Of a DNA stretch of 64,000 bases, positions 59,853 through 64,000 are shown piece by piece. The stretch spans positions 62,001 to 126,000 of the forward strand of contig NZ_JAFCKJ010000011.1 of assembly GCF_018130465.1 (NCBI RefSeq). The letters are read 5' to 3'. Position 1 is the first letter of the stretch. Every line of letters begins with the position of its first letter. A program made the position numbers and the translations under genes. Under the pieces are notes generated by a model. That model saw only the letters and a program-made list of their open reading frames with translations. It made no database searches and had not been told where the DNA came from. The stretch is from Bradyrhizobium canariense. GTDB taxonomy: Bacteria > Pseudomonadota > Alphaproteobacteria > Rhizobiales > Xanthobacteraceae.

Positions 59853-60605
59853 CTATTTTTCGCTGTTGCGGGTGACGGGCTTGGAGCCGACAATGTCGGT
59901 CAGCCGGATCCGGTCGAATTCGCTCCAGACGTTCGCCAGCCAATGCCGGACATAGCCGCGCAGCACGAACGAATAGTTCGCGGCTTCGTCGTGGATGCCC
60001 TTGTTGGCGACGAATTTCAGGAACGGGACGGAGGACACCTCGACCTGCTCATAGGCCATTTCGTTGAGCTTGGGGATGGTCAGCTCGGTCGCGTCCTTGA
60101 TGCGGTTGAAATACGATTGGTAAGTCGCCTGGTCCCACTGGAAGAACTGGGTGTCGTTGATGAAGTTCTTCACCAGGAAATATTTTGCCCCGCCCATGAA
60201 GCCCGCGGTCTCGGCGATCTCGTCCAGCGAGGCGATCGAGGGCCCGAGAATATGGAACACGGCGAAGGTGATCTGGCCCGCCTTGGCGGCGTCGAGGAAG
60301 CCGATGTCGCGCAAGGAGGCGAGTGCCGGCGAGAGCAGGCCGGCGCGGACGTCGATCACGGTGACCGATGGGCTCGACGCGTTGAGGGTATCGAAGATCT
60401 TCATCTGATCCGACGTCGTCGTCATGTCGACGATCTCGGTGATGTCAGGGTGGAAGCGCTTCAGGGTTCCGCGCGGCGATTCGGTGTCGAAGGCGCGCGT
60501 CGGCACGTTGTTGGCGGAAAAATAATCGAGCAAGGTGCGCGACACGGTGGTCTTGCCGACCCCGCCCTTGTCTGCGCCCACCACAACCACTGCCGGCTTT
60601 GCCAT
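59853..60605 (-). CDS. ParA/MinD-like P-loop ATPase (first of a tandem pair)
   Basis: The 250-residue protein has Walker A KGGVGKTTVSRTLLDYF (residues 13-19 with the signature Lys), switch I FDTESPRGTLKRFHP and Walker B SVTVIDVRAGLLSPALASL. The remaining about 110 residues are a poorly known C-terminal region. It lies upstream of the second P-loop gene by 60 bases. The ATG at 60605 (MAKPAVVVVGAD) is clear. It resembles chromosomally encoded ParA-like regulators lacking ParB. The role is unknown. Confidence 0.8.
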   Translation of the reverse strand: MAKPAVVVVGADKGGVGKTTVSRTLLDYFSANNVPTRAFDTESPRGTLKRFHPDITEIVDMTTTSDQMKIFDTLNASSPSVTVIDVRAGLLSPALASLRDIGFLDAAKAGQITFAVFHILGPSIASLDEIAETAGFMGGAKYFLVKNFINDTQFFQWDQATYQSYFNRIKDATELTIPKLNEMAYEQVEVSSVPFLKFVANKGIHDEAANYSFVLRGYVRHWLANVWSEFDRIRLTDIVGSKPVTRNSEK

Positions 60606-60811
60606 TGCTGTCCCCTAACGCGCGGCCCCGATCGCGAGATCGCAATCGGCCGGGCCCCAAATCGATGTCCCAAAGATGTCCCAAGTCTGCTGTTGGGCGC
60701 GAACATGGCAGAAACAAGGGAGAATTCAATTCCTCGGCATGCAGTTACGGCAATTCCCGAGGTTTTTCCCAATCGCGACGAAACCTGCCGCGCGGGCGTC
60801 AAATCATTCGC

Positions 60812-62083
60812 TCAATGGCGGCCCCAAGGACCCATAGGATTGCCTATGGGATTACCCACGGGATTGCCTATCGGGTTATTGCTTGCGGTTCCGGCGGGGC
60901 TGGGTGCGGGCACGGGCGGCGGACTGGCCGCGCCGCCTGCATCGTTCCAAGGACCTTGCCAAGGACCTTGCCAAGGACCCTGGCGCAGCGGCGGTGGAGT
61001 GTCCTGCTGGTCGGCTTGCGTGTCTGGCTCCTCGGCCTCGTCGGCGGGAGGCGGCAGCAGGCCAGGATCATGGCCGCCGGCGAACTTGACCAGCGCGTCG
61101 ACCCGGGACTGCACCGAGGGGTGGGTCGCGAACAAATCGGCGAAGCCCTCGCGCGGATTGTCGACACAGAGCTCCATCACCGCCGAGGTTGCGCCCGGCA
61201 GCTCGCCGCGGTTCTCGATCTTGCGCAGCGCCGAGATCATGGCGTCCGGGTTTTTCGTCAGCTCGACGGAGCCCGCGTCCGCGAGATATTCGCGCGAGCG
61301 CGACAGCGCGAGCTTCACCACCTGCGACAACAGCCAGGCCACCACGATCAGCACGACCGCGATGATGATGACGATCACCGCGCCGCCGCCCGAACTCTTG
61401 CTGTCGCTCGACGACGAGGACGATCGTGACGACGAGGAGGAGCCCGACGACCACGAGCCGCCGGAGCCGGAGCTCCAGCTGAAATTCGTGAACAGGCGGA
61501 AGAACAGTTCGCCGAAGAACCCGACCACACCGGCGATGATGACGGCGACCACCATGAGCTGCACGTCGCCGTTCTTGATATGGGTCAGCTCGTGGCCCAG
61601 CACCGCCTCGATTTCCTTGTCGTTCAGCGCGTCGAGGAGGCCGGTGGTGATGGTGATCGAATATTGCCGCGGGTTGAGGCCGGTCGCGAACGCGTTCAGC
61701 GCCGGGCTCTCCATGATCTTCAGCTTCGGCATCGTGATGCCGCGCGAGATGCAGAGATTTTCCAGCAGATTATAGAGCCGCGGCTCTTCCTGCCGGGTAA
61801 CGTCGTGGCCGCCGGTCACCGCATCGATCATAGACTGGTGGAAGAAATAGGCGATCACGATCCAGGCTGCTGCCACGACGGTCGCAACCGGAGCGGCGAC
61901 TTTCAGATCATAGAAGGCGCGTCTCAGATAGTGGACGACGGTCTCGTCGCCATTGATGACGACTTCAGCGATCAGCGCGCCGGCATAGACCAGCACATAG
62001 ACCAGCGCGAACAGGCCGGCGAGCAGCAGCATCGAACGAAACTTGTTCGAGGCGATGTGCGTGTAGAGACCATACGCGGCCAT
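60812..62083 (-). CDS. M48 membrane zinc protease (HtpX-like) with serine-rich loop and repeat tail
   Basis: The 423-residue protein has N-terminal helices (18-45 and 63-83), the zinc site VLGHELTHIKN with His164/His168, and the third ligand Glu in SRSREYLADAGSVE. A Ser/Gly-rich loop (about 205-235, WSSGSGGSWSSG onward) is inserted between helices, which is unusual. The C-terminal tail is built from GNPI/GNPM and QGPW units ending GPWGRH, coded by 12-base repeats. It is coupled to lemA 32 bases upstream. Such M48-LemA pairs are probably envelope proteases. The substrate is unknown. Confidence 0.85.
   Translation of the reverse strand: MAAYGLYTHIASNKFRSMLLLAGLFALVYVLVYAGALIAEVVINGDETVVHYLRRAFYDLKVAAPVATVVAAAWIVIAYFFHQSMIDAVTGGHDVTRQEEPRLYNLLENLCISRGITMPKLKIMESPALNAFATGLNPRQYSITITTGLLDALNDKEIEAVLGHELTHIKNGDVQLMVVAVIIAGVVGFFGELFFRLFTNFSWSSGSGGSWSSGSSSSSRSSSSSSDSKSSGGGAVIVIIIAVVLIVVAWLLSQVVKLALSRSREYLADAGSVELTKNPDAMISALRKIENRGELPGATSAVMELCVDNPREGFADLFATHPSVQSRVDALVKFAGGHDPGLLPPPADEAEEPDTQADQQDTPPPLRQGPWQGPWQGPWNDAGGAASPPPVPAPSPAGTASNNPIGNPVGNPIGNPMGPWGRH
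60837..60982 (-). repeat. 12-base tandem repeats in the M48 protease tail
   Basis: Two blocks occur. Three 12-base units start at 60837 (GGATTGCCTATG, GGATTACCCACG, GGATTGCCTATC), coding GNPI-like units. Three units start at 60947 (CCAAGGACCTTG twice, then CCAAGGACCCTG), coding QGPW units. Both are on the minus-strand gene. Confidence 0.85.
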
Positions 62084-62115
62084 GACGCGATGCCCTGCCG
62101 GCCTATCGGCTCAAC

Positions 62116-62676
62116 TCAGAACTTCACCTGCGGCGTGGCCTCGACCTCGGTGCGGCTGGCGCCGAGATCGAAGAAGTCCTTCCTGGTGAAGCCGAACATG
62201 CCGGCGAACAAGGCGGCCGGCATCTGCTGGATGCCGGTGTTGTATTCCTGGACCGCGCTGTTGAAGAAGCGGCGGCTGGCCGCGATCTTGTTCTCGAGGT
62301 CGGACAGCTCGCTGGCGAGCTGCTGGAAATTGGCGTTGGCCTTGAGGTCGGGATAGGCCTCCGACAATGCGATCAGCCGGCCGAGCGCGCCGGAGAGCTG
62401 GTTCTCGGCCGCGGACACCTGCGCCGGTCCCTGCGCCGACATCGCCGAATTGCGCGCCTTGATGACGTCGTCGAGCGTGCCGCGCTCATGCGATGCATAG
62501 CCCTTCACCGTCTCGACCAGGTTCGGGATCAGATCGTGGCGCTGCTTGAGCTGCACGTCGATGTCGGCAAAGGCCTGGCCGACGCGCTGGCCCAGCGCCA
62601 CCAGCCGGTTGTAGGCGGCGAAGGCAAAGAACACGAGGACGACGATAACGCCGAGAACGATCCAGCCGGTCGACAT
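62116..62676 (-). CDS. lemA: LemA family protein
   Basis: The 186-residue protein has one N-terminal membrane helix (GWIVLGVIVVLVFFAFAAYN) followed by the LemA helical domain: RHDLIPNLVETVKGYASHER is the signature. The chain continues with GRLIALSEAYPDLKANANFQ and AALFAGMFGFTRKDFF. It is anchored with its helical part on one side of the membrane. LemA genes commonly pair with M48 proteases, and the M48 gene follows 32 bases later. The function is unknown. Confidence 0.9.
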   Translation of the reverse strand: MSTGWIVLGVIVVLVFFAFAAYNRLVALGQRVGQAFADIDVQLKQRHDLIPNLVETVKGYASHERGTLDDVIKARNSAMSAQGPAQVSAAENQLSGALGRLIALSEAYPDLKANANFQQLASELSDLENKIAASRRFFNSAVQEYNTGIQQMPAALFAGMFGFTRKDFFDLGASRTEVEATPQVKF

Positions 62677-62813
62677 GGAGAACTCCTGAAGGGGGAAGAA
62701 GGCGGGCGCAGCCTAGACCAAATTGGCGCCCGGCGAGAGCCCGGCGCGGAGGGAAGGTAAGACTTGGTCGGATCGGGAACCATCCGAGTTCAAGGCAAAA
62801 GCGCCGGAGGAGG

Positions 62814-63791
62814 TTAACTTTCGGACATGACGGCATCGCCCCAGCGCCAGCGGCGGGCGCTTGCATAGGCGGCCTTGTCGCGGCGCGGGATCCTGGCGAG
62901 TTCGACGCTTTGCTCGGTGCAGAGTTTTGCCGTGATCTCGGCCTTGCCGAGATCGGGCGGCGCCAGCACGCGCGCGGCGCGGGCTGCGGGCGGCGTACGG
63001 GTCAGCGCCACGTAGATGAATCGCTCGTCCTCGAACGGCACCTCGGCGCCCTTGATTTGGCGGTGAGCCTGAGAGCGCGGCAAGCGCTGGGAGAAATGGC
63101 ACCAGTCGGGCGCCGTCAGCGGACACGGCTTTTCGTGCGGGCAGGGCGCGGCGACATAGGCGCCCGCCGCGATCAGCTGCTGGCGCAAAGCGAGGATGCG
63201 CGCGTAGCCGGCGGGCGTGCCGGGCTCGATCACGACCAGCGCGTGGCGCGCTTTCGCCCACATCGTTTCCGCGAGCTTGCGTTGATCGCCCTCGCTGAGC
63301 TCGCCGATGACATAACTCGCAACGACGAGATCGGCTTGCGAGACCTCGGCGAGGTTCGCGCCGGCATCGCCCGGCAGATAGCGGCAATCCGCCAGACGCG
63401 TGCTGTCGCGCGCCAGTTCGAGCGCGAGGCGGCTGAGCGTGCCGTTGGCGTCGAGCAGGATGAAATCCTGCAGCGAGGAGAACGCCTCCGCGGCGGCCCA
63501 GCTCGCAGTGCCCGGACCTGCGCCGACGTCGAGCAGCGTTTCCGGAGCGAGGTCCGGTGCGATCTCGGTCAGCGCATTCAGACTTGCCGCCACCGCCGCG
63601 TAGGTCGCCGGCATGCGTGCGAGCGCATAGGCGAGCGCATCGGCCTCTGACTTGATCGTGCCGGAGCCGCCGCCTGCGCGATAGGTGGTCGAGATTTTCT
63701 GCGATCGCTGCGCAGCGTCGGTGCGCGAGAACCCCTGGAGCTTGCCGTCGAGGGCCGCTTTCAGTTCAGGCGGGAGTGTGGGCGAGATCAT
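62814..63791 (-). CDS. Rsm22/METTL17-type methyltransferase-like protein
   Basis: The 325-residue protein of the Rsm22 family has a SAM-binding motif LLDVGAGPGTASWAAAEAF (residues 87-105), VVASYVIGELSEG and VVIEPGTPAGYARIL. A Cys cluster at 217, 223, 231 (CPHEKPCPLTAPDWC) and 291 fits the 4Fe-4S site found in mitochondrial METTL17/Rsm22. Family members act in small-ribosomal-subunit assembly. Their methylation activity is doubtful. The bacterial role is not settled. It stands alone, before a palindromic repeat. Confidence 0.85.
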   Translation of the reverse strand: MISPTLPPELKAALDGKLQGFSRTDAAQRSQKISTTYRAGGGSGTIKSEADALAYALARMPATYAAVAASLNALTEIAPDLAPETLLDVGAGPGTASWAAAEAFSSLQDFILLDANGTLSRLALELARDSTRLADCRYLPGDAGANLAEVSQADLVVASYVIGELSEGDQRKLAETMWAKARHALVVIEPGTPAGYARILALRQQLIAAGAYVAAPCPHEKPCPLTAPDWCHFSQRLPRSQAHRQIKGAEVPFEDERFIYVALTRTPPAARAARVLAPPDLGKAEITAKLCTEQSVELARIPRRDKAAYASARRWRWGDAVMSES

Positions 63792-63800
63792 CTTAATTCG

Positions 63801-63895
63801 CCGTCATTCCGGGGCGCGCGCAGCGCGAACCCGGAATCTCGAAATGGTGGCGCGAGATTCCGGGTTCGATGCTGCGCATCGCCCCGGAATGACGG
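63801..63895. repeat. palindromic mosaic repeat
   Basis: The outer arms CCGTCATTCCGGGGCG and CGCCCCGGAATGACGG are perfect 16-bp inverted copies. The inner arms are CGAACCCGGAATCTCG and CGAGATTCCGGGTTCG. The whole 95-base segment folds as one long hairpin between the Rsm22 and smc genes. Confidence 0.9.
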
Positions 63896-63903
63896 CCAAA
63901 AAA

Positions 63904-64000
63904 TCACGCCACGTTCTGGTCGAGAATGTCCACCGCCTCTGACAGGCTCACCGACACCAGCTGCGAGACGCCGCGCTCGGCCATGGTGACGCCGAACAGG
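63904..64000 (-). CDS. smc: chromosome segregation protein SMC (C-terminal 31 codons)
   Basis: The frame reads LFGVTMAERGVSQLVSVSLS then EAVDILDQNVA and stops. LFGVTMAERGVSQLVSV is the conserved end of the SMC ATPase head, in other words the signature of chromosome-condensing SMC proteins. The rest of the gene lies beyond the right edge. The call rests on this short conserved motif alone. Confidence 0.75.
   Translation of the reverse strand, partial: LFGVTMAERGVSQLVSVSLSEAVDILDQNVA

Noticed and set aside
1-64000. CRISPR arrays, tRNA or rRNA genes
   Set aside because: The repeated elements are palindromic, dispersed and irregularly spaced, and no regular repeat-spacer series was seen. No cloverleaf or rRNA-like segments were recognised by eye.

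Overview
The window is a piece of a high-GC alphaproteobacterial chromosome, most likely Bradyrhizobium or a close relative in the Nitrobacteraceae. The grounds are the fused cytochrome b/c1 gene behind petA, the fused trpE(G) gene behind a Trp-rich leader peptide, an isocitrate lyase gene facing a ScfR/RamB-type regulator, a rhizobial-type glycerol ABC importer (glpQ-U-V), and many dispersed palindromic intergenic repeats of the kind common in bradyrhizobia. This is inferred from gene content only. I saw no rRNA, tRNA, CRISPR array or intact insertion sequence.

Layout. 1-2770: end of a glycerol importer operon (permease, small membrane protein, binding protein) closed by a strong terminator. 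2786-5904: a TetR regulator facing a binding protein plus Rieske oxygenase operon, with a 20-bp operator-like palindrome between them. 6012-13621: flavin oxidoreductase, DUF1993 protein, lytic transglycosylase, HtpX protease, TPR protein and small secreted proteins, including an anthrax-lethal-factor-like metallopeptidase. 13806-17437: ScfR-type regulator facing aceA, with repeated sites between. 17549-23206: NUDIX, metallophosphoesterase and a glycan-type cluster (GT2, GNAT, methyltransferase, multipass membrane protein). 23412-26395: TonB-dependent receptor and DUF2946 protein downstream of a Zur-box-like palindrome. 26558-34877: epoxide hydrolase, then the MoxR-DUF58-DUF4159 operon. 35166-38738: tightly overlapping housekeeping operon (DUF1285, CoA pyrophosphatase, DUF6111, CCA-adding enzyme, TauE/SafE).

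38894-48293 is the most accessory-looking stretch. It holds a two-PAS sensor kinase facing a Tat-exported binding protein, an operon of a leaderless (cytosolic) AmiC/UrtA-like binding protein with a class III adenylate cyclase, a 58-residue protein, and a TauD-like oxygenase. None of the binding proteins here has transporter partners, so the stretch looks like a signalling island. It is my best candidate for an undescribed system.

48665-52040 carries HAD hydrolase, hemF, queD, queE and trmL. 52083-54785 is petA-fbcH with a terminator. 54982-58680 holds dienelactone hydrolase, trpL-trpE(G) and apt. 58706 to the end carries a GIY-YIG protein, two tandem ParA/MinD-like ATPases, a second M48 protease with lemA, an Rsm22-type protein and the last 31 codons of smc.

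Common threads: several start codons were moved downstream from the longest reading frame on the basis of ribosome-binding sites and signal peptides. Most very long antisense reading frames are GC-driven shadows and were left out.
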